A stretch of 64,000 bases of DNA, taken from NCBI GenBank assembly GCA_948567375.1, contig OX419755.1:26242517-26306516 (forward strand). Direction: 5' to 3'. Source of the stretch: Lunularia cruciata (lineage: Eukaryota > Streptophyta > Marchantiopsida > Lunulariales > Lunulariaceae). The notes beneath the pieces were generated by a model, which saw nothing but the letters and a program-made list of their open reading frames with translations, ran no database searches and was not told the origin of the DNA. The position numbers were made by a program, and so were the translations under genes. This document shows, in pieces, positions 45,116 through 55,240 of the stretch. Position 1 is the stretch's first letter. Each line of letters starts with the position of its first letter.

Positions 45116-48100
45116 ACCTTGACAAGTTGCCTAGATGGGGTTTGTGGAATAGAATGATCAGGGAAATAAGGAATCCTAGTAGGAGATTTGAGCCGCCTAT
45201 TGGGAGCTTGATTAGTTCCAATGGGATTGAAGGCTCGACCTATGCAAGTTTGCTTCACTTGCAAAGTACGATATCTAATTGGGGTTGTAGGATTTTGGTT
45301 GACTTTGGAAGTTCAAAGAATTGCATATCTATGCAAGTAGCAAAGCAATTGGGTATTCCTATCAAGCTAGTGATTGGAAGTAGTTTGATGATAGTGGATG
45401 GTAGAAAGGGTTATGCATTTTGCACCTTGCATCCTGTTACCTTCAAGATTGGGAAGGAGTATTTGGAATGTATGAGGTTTGTAGTGGCACCTCTATATTA
45501 TGATATCATTTTGGGTCTACCTTGGCTTGAACGTCATAAGGTTCAATTTGATTTGACCCGACAAAAAATTCAAGTACAACACCAAGGTAGGAATTTCTAA
45601 TTAGGTTGTCTGGCAACTCTGAGTAAGACACCTAAGAATAGTCAGTCCTAAGATAGGAAGTTTGTCAAGAAGGTAGCCATAGAGCGAACCTTGAAGGGAG
45701 ATGAGTCCCAAGATGGGAAGTTTGCCAGGAAGGCAACCATGGAGCAAGCTTGGAAGAGAGATGAGTACTTGGAGGGGAAGTTGGTAAGTAAAGCAGCTAT
45801 AGAGCAAGCTTTGGAGGAAGATAAGTTGGTATTCACGATGTGGATCAAGCCGATTGCACAAGAACAATCTAAAGAGGGCCAAGGGCCTCATCAAGCAATG
45901 GTTGATTGGATAGTTCAAGAGTTTGCGGATGTGTTTCTAGATGATCTACCAAAGGGATTACCCTCCGATCGAGGTATGCCCTTCAAGATCAAGTTATTGC
46001 CAGGGAATACTCTAGTGAATAGACCGATCTATTGGCTCTCACCAAAGGAGTTGGAGGAGTTGTGAACAACACTTACAGAGTTATTGGAGAAGGACTTCAT
46101 ACAACATAGTACCTCTCCTTGGGGAGCACCGATACTATTTGTTCCAAAGAAGGATGGAGGACTTTGTTTTTGTATTGATTATCGTGAGCTCAATAAGCAA
46201 ACCATGAAGAATGCATACTCCTTGCCTTGGATTGATCACTTGCTTGATCAACTAAGTGGAGCATGCTACTTTTTTAAGTTAGATCTTTGCAGCGACTACT
46301 GCCAAATTCCTATTGATAGAGAGGATGTACAAAAGACTGCCTTTTACATAAGGTATATGTATTTTGAGTGGAGAGTTCTACCTTTTAGACTCACTAATGC
46401 TCCAACGGTCTTCATGGATCAGATGCATTGGGTGATAGATGGACTATTGGATCAATCCGTGATGGTGTTCTTGGATGATATCTTAATCTATAGTAAGATA
46501 GAGGCAAAACACGTGAATCATGTATGAGAAGTCCTAAGACAACTATGACAATAAAATTTTTATTGCAAGAAGTCAAAGTGTGCCTTTTGGCAAAAGGAGG
46601 TTACCTTCTTGGGTCATAAGATCTCATCAGAGGGGATCAAGATGGAGGAAGAGAAAATCAAGGCAATTACTGATTGGCCTACCTTGAAGGATGCTACAGA
46701 AGTACGGGCGATCAATGGATTGGCCAATTTTTACCAATGGTTCATCCACTATTATGCTCATGTGGCTGCACCATTGACTGACCTCTTGAGAAAGAGCTCA
46801 AGCTTCTTGTGGACCACCAAGGATGAAGAAGCATTCTAGAAGCTAAAGCATATGGTGTCTTCAAGACCTATTCTTCAACCATATGATCCTCAACTACCTT
46901 GTGTGGTTGATTTTGATACTTCTAACTTTGCAATTGGAGCTGTGTTGCAACAAGAATTCCCAGATGGACTACATCCCATTGCCTTTGTGTCTTGCCGACT
47001 AAATACAATTGAAAGTAATTACTCTACTCAAGATCAGGAACAACTTGCAATGGTATATTCCCCAAGGTATGGAGGCATTATCTCTTGGAGAAACAAGTGA
47101 TCATGCAAATTGATCACAAGCTATTGTTGCAAATCTTACACTCAGAACACAGGAAGAGTTGACATCATCAATGGGAAGAGCAACTCCAATTTTTTGACAT
47201 CAAAATTGAGTACAAAGCAGGTTGGTTCCATGTCATCCCTGATGCTCTATTATGATGACCTGATTTGAAGTCTCTTCTCCTCATCACGATGGCAATTACG
47301 ATGGTGTCAATTGACTCCAAGGTCCATAACAAGTTTTGGTCAGCTCTACAACAAGATCCCTTCTTCCAAATAGTACATGGTCATCTGACAATAGACAACA
47401 AGGAGTACAACACCTTCTCCTTCAAGGAAGGCCTTCTATTCCATGTGGACCGGATCTATGTTCCAACCAAAGGTGATCTCTGACTTGCGTGCCTTCATGA
47501 AGCCCATGATCTACCAATAATTGGTCACATGGGGGTGGACAAGACCTTGGGTACACTCCAACGCCAATGGTGGTGGCCTAACATGACACGAGATGTTTGG
47601 GAGTTTGCCCAACATGTGAGAGTTGTCAACGCAACAAGGCTAGTAACCAGAAGTTGAGTGGACTCCTTCAGCCACTTCCCATTCCAACTACTCATTGGGA
47701 ACATGTGAGCTTAGATCTCATCACCTCCTTGCCCAAGACACAACAAGGTCACACAACAATTGTGGTGTTGTGGATAAGCTTAGTAAGCAGATCCATTTGG
47801 CACCAACAATTGATACTGTGGATGCTCCAACCTTGATGTAACTCTACTTTGATAATGTATTCAAACATCATGGGATGCCATGTGTACTCATCTCCGACCA
47901 TGATCCTTGCTTCACCGGAAAGTTTTGGCAATCCAGATACTTGGCACCAAGCTTACTTTTTCCACAACCTATAATCCTCAAATTGATGGACAAATTGAAT
48001 GTGCAAATCGCACCTTGGAAGATATGCTTTGTGCTTATGTCAACATTCACCATACCAATTTGGATGAATGTCTTGCAGTAGTTTAGTTTGCATACAACAA

Positions 48101-48740
48101 TTTTAAACATGTAAGCACCGGATTCTCTCCTTTCTTTCTCAATTTTGGCCAAGATCCGCTTGTCCTAGTTCTCTTCTTGCTCCTCTTCCCTCTCAGGTCC
48201 CTCATACTCCAACCTTCTTGACCCCCATATCTAAATCTCTCCAACAAGCCAAATCTCACCTCCTTGTTGCTCAGAATTATCAAAAACAATATGTAGACCA
48301 CCATTGTTGTGATCTCACCTTTGAAATCGATGATAAAGTTATACTATCCTTTGGTAATCTACTGCTCCCACTTGATGCCCAAGTTTGTAAACTTGCCCCT
48401 AATTGGATAGGACTTTTGATATCACCCAAATTGTCTCTCCTATTGCTTATCAACTTGCCTTGCCTTGTCATATGTGCATCCATCCTATCTTTCATGTTTC
48501 CAAGTTGAAACCCTTTGTTCCTAACTCCTCTTCTTTTTCCTCTTGAGTCCAACCTCCTCCTCCTCCTATTCCTATCAATGATCATGAGGAGTACAAAGTT
48601 GATTGTATCCTTGCGCATCGCTCTATCCAACAAGGATGCCAACAATATATGGAGTACAATGTCCTTTGGAAAGGGTACCCCCTTCATGATGCCACATGGG
48701 AGCCTCTTTCTCACCTCCAGAATGCATAGATGGCCATCCA
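45116..48740 (+). pseudogene. CvB pol: PR-RT-RNase H-integrase-chromodomain (broken)
   Basis: PR: LVDFGSSKNCISM with Asp at 45301, active site D-F-G, and DIILGLPWLERH near 45510. Linker 45610-45900 contains Lys/Glu-rich repeats (GKFARKATMEQAW, GKLVSKAAIEQAL). RT 46060-46530: [15 protein letters not shown], then [11 protein letters not shown], and the catalytic FLDD at 46468-46479, followed by a TGA near 46525. RNase H 46850-47240: VDFDTSNFAIGAVLQQ, then STQDQEQLAMVY. Integrase from 47270 with Cys-X2-Cys (CESCQRNKA) at about 47615-47640, core LDLITSLP, and ISDHDPCFTGKFW near 47890. Chromodomain 48588-48735: VLWKGYPLHDATWEPLSH. Stops and frameshifts between the blocks indicate loss of function. 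Confidence 0.85.
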
Positions 48741-48783
48741 AGAGTTTGAAGCTTCAATGGCGATGAGGATGTCACCAACTAGC

Positions 48784-48795
48784 GGTGGGGGAATA
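48784..48795 (+). promoter_or_regulatory. Polypurine tract of inner CvB element
   Basis: GGTGGGGGAATA immediately before the 3' LTR. The chromodomain frame runs into it. Confidence 0.7.
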
Positions 48796-49191
48796 TGTAA
48801 CAATATGGAGTTTAACGATGTAGTTAGTAAGGGTAACAAAGTAGAGAATAAGCCAAATTAGCCTAGAATATTCTAGAAGCATCTAAACCCTAAACTAGTA
48901 ACTTGCACCCCAAGCAGGAAAATTCTAGAAGGAAGCTTCTAGAAGCTTCTAACTAGCTTAGCTTGCACACCAAGTAGACGACTTCTAGAAGGAAGCTTCT
49001 TAGTTAACTTGGCTTGCACTCTAAGAAAGCGGCTTGGAGAAGCTTCTTGAGAAGCTTCTCAAGGGCTTTGTATACTACCTATAAATACCAAAGCCAAAGC
49101 TCATGCTAGGCATTCAAAGTTTTCCCTCATTCAAGTGTCCCAATGTGAGTTTCCATTCTCCTATTTCTCTCCTCGGTCTTGGTCTTTTACA
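48796..49191 (+). repeat. 3' LTR of inner CvB element
   Basis: 396 bp, TGTAACAATATGG to GTCTTTTACA. It has TATAAATA at 49080-49087 and the best heat-shock element of the complex (48932-48949). Confidence 0.9.
48932..48949 (+). promoter_or_regulatory. Perfect four-unit heat-shock element
   Basis: GAAGCTTCTAGAAGCTTC: four alternating units with exact 2-nt gaps, 131 bp before TATAAATA. A further TTCTAGAA lies just upstream at 48923-48930. Confidence 0.75.
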
Positions 49192-49194
49192 ATA

Positions 49195-49580
49195 TGTAAC
49201 AATATAGAGTTAGCGATGAAGTTAATTAGGGCTAAAAAAGTAGCAAATAGGCAAAATTAGCCTAGAATATTCTAGAAGTATCTACGAAGCTTAGCTTGCA
49301 CCTCAAGTAAATAGCTTCTAGAAGCTTCTAACTAGCTTAGCTTGCATGCCAAATAAATGAATTCTAGAAAGAAGCTCTTGAGAAGCTTCCTGGTTAACTT
49401 GGCTTGCACTCTAAGAAAGTGGCTCAAGGAAGCTTGTTGAGAAGCTTCTCAAGAGCCTTGTATTCTCTTTATAAATACCAAAGCCAAAGCTCATGCTAGT
49501 CATTTGGAGTTTTTCACACTCAAGTATCCCAATGTGATCATCCATTCTCCAATTTCTCTCCTTGATCTTGGTCTTTTACA
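49195..49580 (+). repeat. 3' LTR of middle CvB element, displaced by the inner insertion
   Basis: 386 bp, TGTAACAATATAGAG to GTCTTTTACA. It matches 40990-41329 better than the inner LTRs do. Perfect TTC..GAA..TTC at 49316-49328; TATAAATA at 49470-49477. Confidence 0.85.
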
Positions 49581-50331
49581 TCATTTTTGAATTATGGAGA
49601 TGAGAAAGAGGCTCCCAAGTGACATCATGAAGGGATACCTTTTTCAAAAGGACTTTGTACTAATATGTTGTTGACAATCACATTGAATGTGGCGATGTGC
49701 AAGGATATGATCAACCTCATACTCCTCATGACTATTGATAAGGACGGAAGGAGGAGGGGGTTAGACATGAGAGGAAAATGAAGATGGATTAGAAATAAAG
49801 GGTTCCAACTTAGAAACATAAAAGACAAGGTGGACAAGGCAAGGTAAGTTGATAAGCAATAGGAGAAATCATTTGGATGACATCAAATAGATCTATCCAA
49901 TTAGTAGCAAGTTTATGAACTTTGGTATCAAGTGGGAAGGGTAGGTTAATAGAATAAAACATGACCTTATCACCAAGTTGAAAGATGAGATCATGATAAT
50001 GTTAGACCATGTATTGTTTTTGACAATTTTGAGCAACAAGGAGATGAGATTTTGCCTCTTGTAAGGATTGGGATATTGTGGTCAAGAAGGTGGAAGTATG
50101 AAGTACATGAGATGGAGTAGGAGCAAGAAGGGAATTTGGCACAAGTGAGTCTTGGCTAAAATTAAGGAAAAATGAGAGAATCTAGTGCTTGCCTACTTGG
50201 AGTGATTGTAGGCAAATTCAATAGGTACAAGACATTCATCTCAATTGGTATAGTGAATGTTGAGAAAAACACAAATATATCCTTCAAGGTGTGATTTGCA
50301 TATTCAGTTTGTCCATTAGTTTGAGGATGAT
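49581..50331 (-). pseudogene. Chromodomain and integrase C-terminus of outer CvB element
   Basis: Minus strand. The chromodomain is at about 49590-49700 (PFEKGIPS, then WEPLSHLHN); its last codons resume at 40989. The integrase end lies at 50000-50331 with YNHPQTNGQTEYANHTLKD at about 50275-50340, interrupted there by the CvA insertion. The matching upstream half resumes at 55241. Confidence 0.8.
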
Positions 50332-51069
50332 TGTAATACCAAGGGTTAGCCATATGATCTAGATGTGAAATTCGGTTTGGTAACATCTAGAATGATGTTA
50401 TACATGATGGTCAAAATAGATCAGATAGAAGTATCACCAAAAGAGTACTTCTACTAATAGGGCAGAAACCAAAATAGACTTGAGAACCTTAGAACCAATA
50501 GCTAGACATATGATTTAAAGGTGAGAATTGGTTTGGTAACATCTAGAAGGATGTTACACATGATGGACTAAACAGATCAGAAAGAGGTATCACCAAAAGG
50601 GGACTTCTACTAATAGAGTAGGAACCGAAATATGCCTGAAATCTTTGAAGGCAATTTCGGAGGCCTAAACGGATGAATTAGGCCTCGAAAATGTGCAGAT
50701 CCCTCTCCAATAGAGGAAAGTTTGGCCTTCCCTCCCCGTTGGTTTGTCTCATCGAGAGCTTTCCAACGGTACCTTACTCATGTGATTCTGAGATTCATAT
50801 AGGAAGATTCCCTAAAAGATTCCCTCTGGTCAAAGCTTGTTTGACCAACCAGATAGGACCTAGACCAGACAGGTCACCCATCCAAGTAAGTAATCCAAGG
50901 GTGGAGCTTGCTGACATGTCACCTATCTGTGTCCGTAATCCTATGGTGGAGCTTCCTTGGAGGAGATCCTCTTTGTCTATATAATAAAGAGAAGGTGCTC
51001 CCCTGGGGCATCAAATGTTTGAGTGTGCAATCTGTGTTTTCTCTCTTCTCTTGTCCTCGGAGTATTACA
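50332..51069 (+). repeat. 5' LTR of CvA element (738 bp)
   Basis: TGTAATACC to GGAGTATTACA. Two tandem ~150-bp units (about 50340-50510 and 50511-50660), each with TTTGGTAACATCTAGAA and TATCACCAAAAG. TATA-like TATATAATA at 50978-50986. Confidence 0.9.
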
Positions 51070-51070
51070 A

Positions 51071-51084
51071 TGGTATCAGAGCGA
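51071..51084 (+). promoter_or_regulatory. Primer binding site (initiator Met tRNA)
   Basis: TGGTATCAGAGCGA: an exact plant initiator-Met-type site over its first 12 bases, one base after the LTR. Confidence 0.9.
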
Positions 51085-51209
51085 GTGTTCTAGTCCAAGA
51101 GAGTGGATCACCCCTCTTGGAATAGCACGAACTACTGAAACTGAGTAATTTGAGGTGGAGAACATAGAATAATCGCTAGACTTAGGAAGGACTTTAGAGA
51201 GCGGATGGG

Positions 51210-51431
51210 ATGGATGCGCCGGGGGGACAATTTCTCGTACCTAGCTTTCCATTCTCAAATCCATTCCACATCAAGGTTATGTACATCCAGCGTGAGCAGA
51301 TGAGAGTATCGCTAGTTTATCACTTTGGTGCGGAATTCATGGACAAAGTGATGAACTCACCAAACCCGGTGATTCTACTTGTGGTGATATATGACAGAGA
51401 GTGGGATTTGAAAATCTACATTCTATTATGA
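51210..51431 (+). CDS. CvA leader ORF a (73 aa)
   Basis: First small ORF after the primer site. It reads MDAPGGQFLVPSF, NPFHIK, VYHFGAEFMDKVMNSPNP and ends WDLKIYILL. The same text is recognisable at 62474-62683 and 22546-22322 but with stops. No known domain. It ends 4 nt before leader ORF b, which is in another frame, so the two could derive from a single longer reading frame. Confidence 0.5.
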   Translation: MDAPGGQFLVPSFPFSNPFHIKVMYIQREQMRVSLVYHFGAEFMDKVMNSPNPVILLVVIYDREWDLKIYILL

Positions 51432-51435
51432 TAAT

Positions 51436-51639
51436 ATGGATATGAATGTCCCAAATCCTCTCCCTTTCAACACTCAAGTAGAAATCCGTTATGTAGTGAG
51501 GCCAAAATTGATGTTTAGAGATTTTGTGGTTAGGAATTTTGGTGAGGAGTATTATCAACAAGTGATAGCTTCTGAGGTCCCAATGGTAGTTCCGATAGTT
51601 TGTGCGCCTTCCAGAGTGATTATATTGACTCTGTATTGA
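51436..51639 (+). CDS. CvA leader ORF b (67 aa), conserved in three copies
   Basis: Open in all three CvA elements at equal length. It contains NPLPFNTQVEIRYVVRP, FRDFVVRNFGEEYYQQV and the end IILTLY. It lies upstream of gag in the position where most chromoviruses have a non-coding leader. Function unknown; no domain recognised. Confidence 0.6.
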   Translation: MDMNVPNPLPFNTQVEIRYVVRPKLMFRDFVVRNFGEEYYQQVIASEVPMVVPIVCAPSRVIILTLY

Positions 51640-51672
51640 AGTAGACGTTAGCAATTGGGTGTTGCAGGAACC

Positions 51673-52780
51673 ATGGATCCGTAGTTGCAAGAGCTGGTGC
51701 AAGGAATGCAAGGGATGTTGAATGAATTTTGAGAGATTAAGATGACCATGGAGACATTGCAAAGTCAAGTGCAGATCCTCAGGAACAATCAAGCCATGCA
51801 AGAAGAAGAGCCGTCTCAAAACCCAGTACCTGCGACTGAAGTACTTGGAGAGGCACCCGTGCCTACGAACCCTATCAACGATGAAGCCACATTGCTACTC
51901 CGGATGAAGAAGACATGCAATATCGAGCCTTACAAGGGGCAGCGTATGATGGGAGTAGTAGAGAATTGGATCTCGAGAATGAATCGATATTTTTGATTGT
52001 TCTCAACAGAGATCACAGAGCATGCTGCAGGCGTGTTTGCATGTGGGTACTTGACCAATAAAGCCCTCACATGGTATGATGCTTGGGAACGATCCATGCT
52101 GGCAGAGAGAAGGGAGGTCACATGGACAGCAATGCAAGAAGGACTGCTCAAGAATTTCCAATCGGTGGATTCTGTGCAGATGGCTCGAACCCGACTATGG
52201 GGATTAAGACAGAAGAATAGCGTACAAGAGTATTTGGAGGCATTTTTGGATCTACAAGTTGCAATTACCGACATGAGTCCAGCAGAGGCTCTTGACAATT
52301 TCAAACAAGGGTTGAAAGAGCGGATTTGCCAAGAAGTCATGGTGCAAAACCCTCGCACGGTATTTGAAGCTATTGCTTGTGCGTAGAGAATAGCTGGAGC
52401 ATTAGGTGGAGGTGAAGGAGTAGTTCCACCTCAACATTATCGGGCAGAAATGCCACACATGGGTGGACCAGTACCGATGGAATTGGGCAACCTTTGATTC
52501 CAGGATCGAGGAGCACGGCCGCTTCAAGGAGAGCGAGGACGGGTAGAAGAACAAAGAGATGGAGTCCCACGAGGAGAAGGGACTCAAGGAGAACAACGCT
52601 GTTGTTACAATTGTGGCCATATTGGGCACATATCTACCAATTGTCGCACTCGTTTCCCTAGAGGCCCTCGGCCTTCGTACAAGCGATCTTTGAACAACAT
52701 GGAGAGGCACATTGAAGAGGAGGAGGTGGAAACCACTTCGGAAAACAAAGATTGCCAATAAATGTACCTTGCGGCCTTAC
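51673..52780 (+). pseudogene. CvA gag with stops shared between copies
   Basis: ATG at 51673, TAG at codon 4 (51682-51684), TGA at codon 20 (51730-51732), TGA at 51994-51996, TAG at 52384-52386. Between them the capsid is well preserved: NWISRMNRYF, YLTNKALTWYDAWERSM, MQEGLLKNFQSVD, AEALDNFKQGLKERICQEV. The nucleocapsid knuckle CYNCGHIGHISTNC at about 52603-52644 is a perfect CX2CX4HX4C. The first three stops also occur in 62936-64000 and 22075-20960. Confidence 0.8.
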
Positions 52781-54521
52781 TGGCTCAATAAGGAAGCAGA
52801 GAAGCGAAGGAAGGAAGAAGAATAATGCGCAAAGATCCCGAAAGGTAACCTCAGAATTGATTGTCATGAATGGAATCCTAGAAGGTAATCAAGTGAGAGT
52901 ATTAATAGATCCGGGAGCAACAGAGAATTTCTTGTCTCGCTGTGTTGCAATAAGCTTAGGAATGGATCTAGAGAGAGATGGAAGTGAAGAAGTAGAGTTA
53001 CCAAATGGGCAAAAAGAGAGGATTGAATCATTACCTAGACGGGTAACCCTCTCTGTAGGAGAATATCAGGAAGCAATTTGAGTGGCGAGTGATACAGTTA
53101 GCCCGTTATGATGCAATTTTAGGCATGCCATGGATGGAGCAGTACAACCCAATGGTGGATTGGAGGAAGAAAGTAGTGAGAACCCACCAATGGTCAATCA
53201 TTGGGGTTAAAGAAAAATCACACAGGCAGAAAAATCATACTGCCTCTATATGTCGTAGGGACGACAACTGTCTATAAGACCGATAGATGTTTTCTGGGTC
53301 TAATAAGAGAAGTCCAGAGTGCACAACTCGCTGGACAAATTCCTGAGAAATTGAAGGATGTGGTGGATGAGTTTCAAGATGTCTTTCCCGATGATCTACC
53401 TTCAGGATTACCACCTAAAAGGCGAGTAGACCACAAAATAGAGACACTCTTGGGGAAGACACCTCCTTGTAAGGCCCCATATCGCCTATCACCTCATGAG
53501 TTGGAGGAGTGTAAGACTCAAATTGAGGAGATGCTACAGAAAGGGTTCATCCAACCTAGTGTATCACCATATGGGGCCCCTATCTTGTTTGTGAAGAAGA
53601 AGGATGGTACAATGCGCATGTGCATTGACTATCGGGGTCTCAATCAACAAACAGTGAAGAACAAATACCCCTTACCTCGCATGGATGACCTGTTTGATCA
53701 ACTCCATGGAGCGAGATACTTCACCAAAGTGGACTTGCGGAGCGGTTACAATCAAATCCAAATTGTAGAGGAGGATGTGTACAAAACTGCCTTTCGAACC
53801 AGGTATGGCCACTTTGAGTATCTTGTGATGCCTTTTGGCCTCACCAATGCGCCTGCCACTTTCATGAGCCTAATGAATGACATATTTCGTCCATACTTGG
53901 ATAAGCTTGTTATCATCTTCTTGGATGATATCTTAGTATATAGTAGCACGATGACAGAACACAAACAACATCTACGAGAGGTCCTCTAGATTCTAAGACA
54001 GAATCAATTGTACGCCAAAATCTCAAAGTGTGAGTTTGGCAAGTCTGAAGTAGACTACTTAGGGCATAGAGTAAGTGCAGAGGGCATTCAAGTATTGACA
54101 GATAAAATAGAGGTCATTCAAAAATAGAGTGCCCCAGAAGATCAGACTCAACTTAAGAGCTTCTTGGGGTTGACGGGATTCTATCGTAAATTTGTCAAGG
54201 ACTTCTCCAAGGTTGCACAGCCTTTAACGGCACTACTTGGCAAGGGGAAGAAGTGGACATGGGGAACTGCACAAGAGTTGGCCTTTCAAGAATTGAAGGC
54301 CGCCTTGCTACATGCACCAATCTTGAAGTGGTATGACCCAAAACGTCCAATCAAGTTGGCTACGGATGCATCAGGCGTAGCAATAGGAGCAGTCCTACAA
54401 CAAGAGTGGCATGACGGATGGCATCCAATTGCATATTTCTCTCAAAAGTTGTTACCGGCAGAGTGCAACTACCACACCACAGAACGAGAAGAGCTGGCCA
54501 TCGTTCTAGCTGTGAAATTTG
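52780..54521 (+). pseudogene. CvA PR-RT-RNase H, truncated before integrase
   Basis: PR: VRVLIDPGATENFLS near 52900-52930; the active site D-P-G is unusual. RT 53201-53989 is open for 262 codons: [51 protein letters not shown] and catalytic FLDDILVYS near 53918-53944. A TAG follows at 53987-53989 and another near 54126. RNase H from 54164: LKWYDPKRPIKLATDASGVA, then ECNYHTTEREELAIVLAVKF, where the sequence jumps into the 3' LTR. Confidence 0.85.
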
Positions 54522-55235
54522 GATCTAGATATGAAATTTGGTTTGGTAACATCTAGAATGATGTTATACATGATGGTCAAAATAGATCAGATAGAAGTAT
54601 CACCAAAAGAGTACTTCTACTAATAGGGCAGAAACCGAAATAGACTTGAGAACCTTAGAACCAATAGCTAGACATATGATTTAAAGGTGAGAATTGGTTT
54701 AGTAACATCTAGAAGGATGTTACACATGATGGACTAAACAGATCAGAAAGAGGTATCACCAAAAGGGGACTTCTACTAATAGAGTAGGAACCGAAATATG
54801 CCTGAAATCTTTGAAGGCAATTTTGGAGGCCTAAACGGATGAATTAGGCCTCGAAAATGTGCAGATTCCCCCCCAATAGAGGAAAGTCTGGCTTTCCCTC
54901 CCCGCTGGTTTGTCTCGTCGAGAGCTTTCCAGCGGTACCTTACTCATGTGATTCTGAGATTCCTACAGGAAGATTCCCTAAAAGATTCCCTCTGGTCAAA
55001 GCTTGTTTGACCAACCAGATAGGACCTAGACCAGACAGGTCACCCATCCAAGTAAGTAATCCAAGGGTGGAGCTTGCTGACATGTCACCTATCTGTGTCC
55101 GTAATCCTATGGTGGAGCTTCCTTGGAGGAGATCCTCTTTGTCTATATAATAAAGAGAAGGTGCTCCCTTGGGGCATCGAATGTTTGAGTGTGCAATCTG
55201 TGTTTTCTCTCTTCTCTTGTCCTTGGAGTATTACA
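54522..55235 (+). repeat. 3' LTR of CvA element, 5'-truncated (714 bp)
   Basis: Starts at GGATCTAGAT, equivalent to about 20-25 bp inside the intact LTR, fused to RNase H. It ends GGAGTATTACA at 55235, followed by the ATGAT duplication. Confidence 0.9.
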
Positions 55236-55240
55236 ATGAT

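Larger units (their letters stand above)
43591..49191 (+). mobile_element. Inner CvB chromovirus (plus strand, 5.6 kb)
   Basis: Most complete CvB copy: 5' LTR 43591-44000, primer site, gag, PR, RT, RNase H, integrase, chromodomain, polypurine tract, 3' LTR 48796-49191. A perfect ATATG duplication flanks it (43586-43590 and 49192-49196). It landed exactly at the boundary between the interior and the 3' LTR of the middle element, so the duplicated ATATG contains the TG that starts that LTR. Several stops and frameshifts make it non-autonomous now. Confidence 0.9.
40990..49580 (+). mobile_element. Middle CvB element (plus strand), internally deleted, split by another CvB
   Basis: 5' LTR 40990-41329 and 3' LTR 49195-49580 share features absent from the inner element (GAGTTAGC and ATGAAGTTA near the start). 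Flanks CCATT (40985-40989) and TCATT (49581-49585) differ by one base, an aged target duplication. The site lies in the chromodomain end of the outer element. It has lost gag, PR and RT, so without the inner insert it is only about 3 kb. Confidence 0.85.
50332..55235 (+). mobile_element. CvA chromovirus (plus strand) with deleted integrase
   Basis: Perfect ATGAT duplication on both sides (50327-50331 and 55236-55240). 5' LTR 50332-51069, primer site, leader ORFs, gag, PR-RT-RNase H, then a direct jump at about 54522 into the 3' LTR, which has lost its first ~20-25 bp. The deletion removes the RNase H end, integrase and chromodomain. It lies in the integrase of the outer CvB element. LTRs differ by about 19 substitutions by eye over ~710 bp, all but one transitions, so this is among the youngest insertions here. 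Confidence 0.92.
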
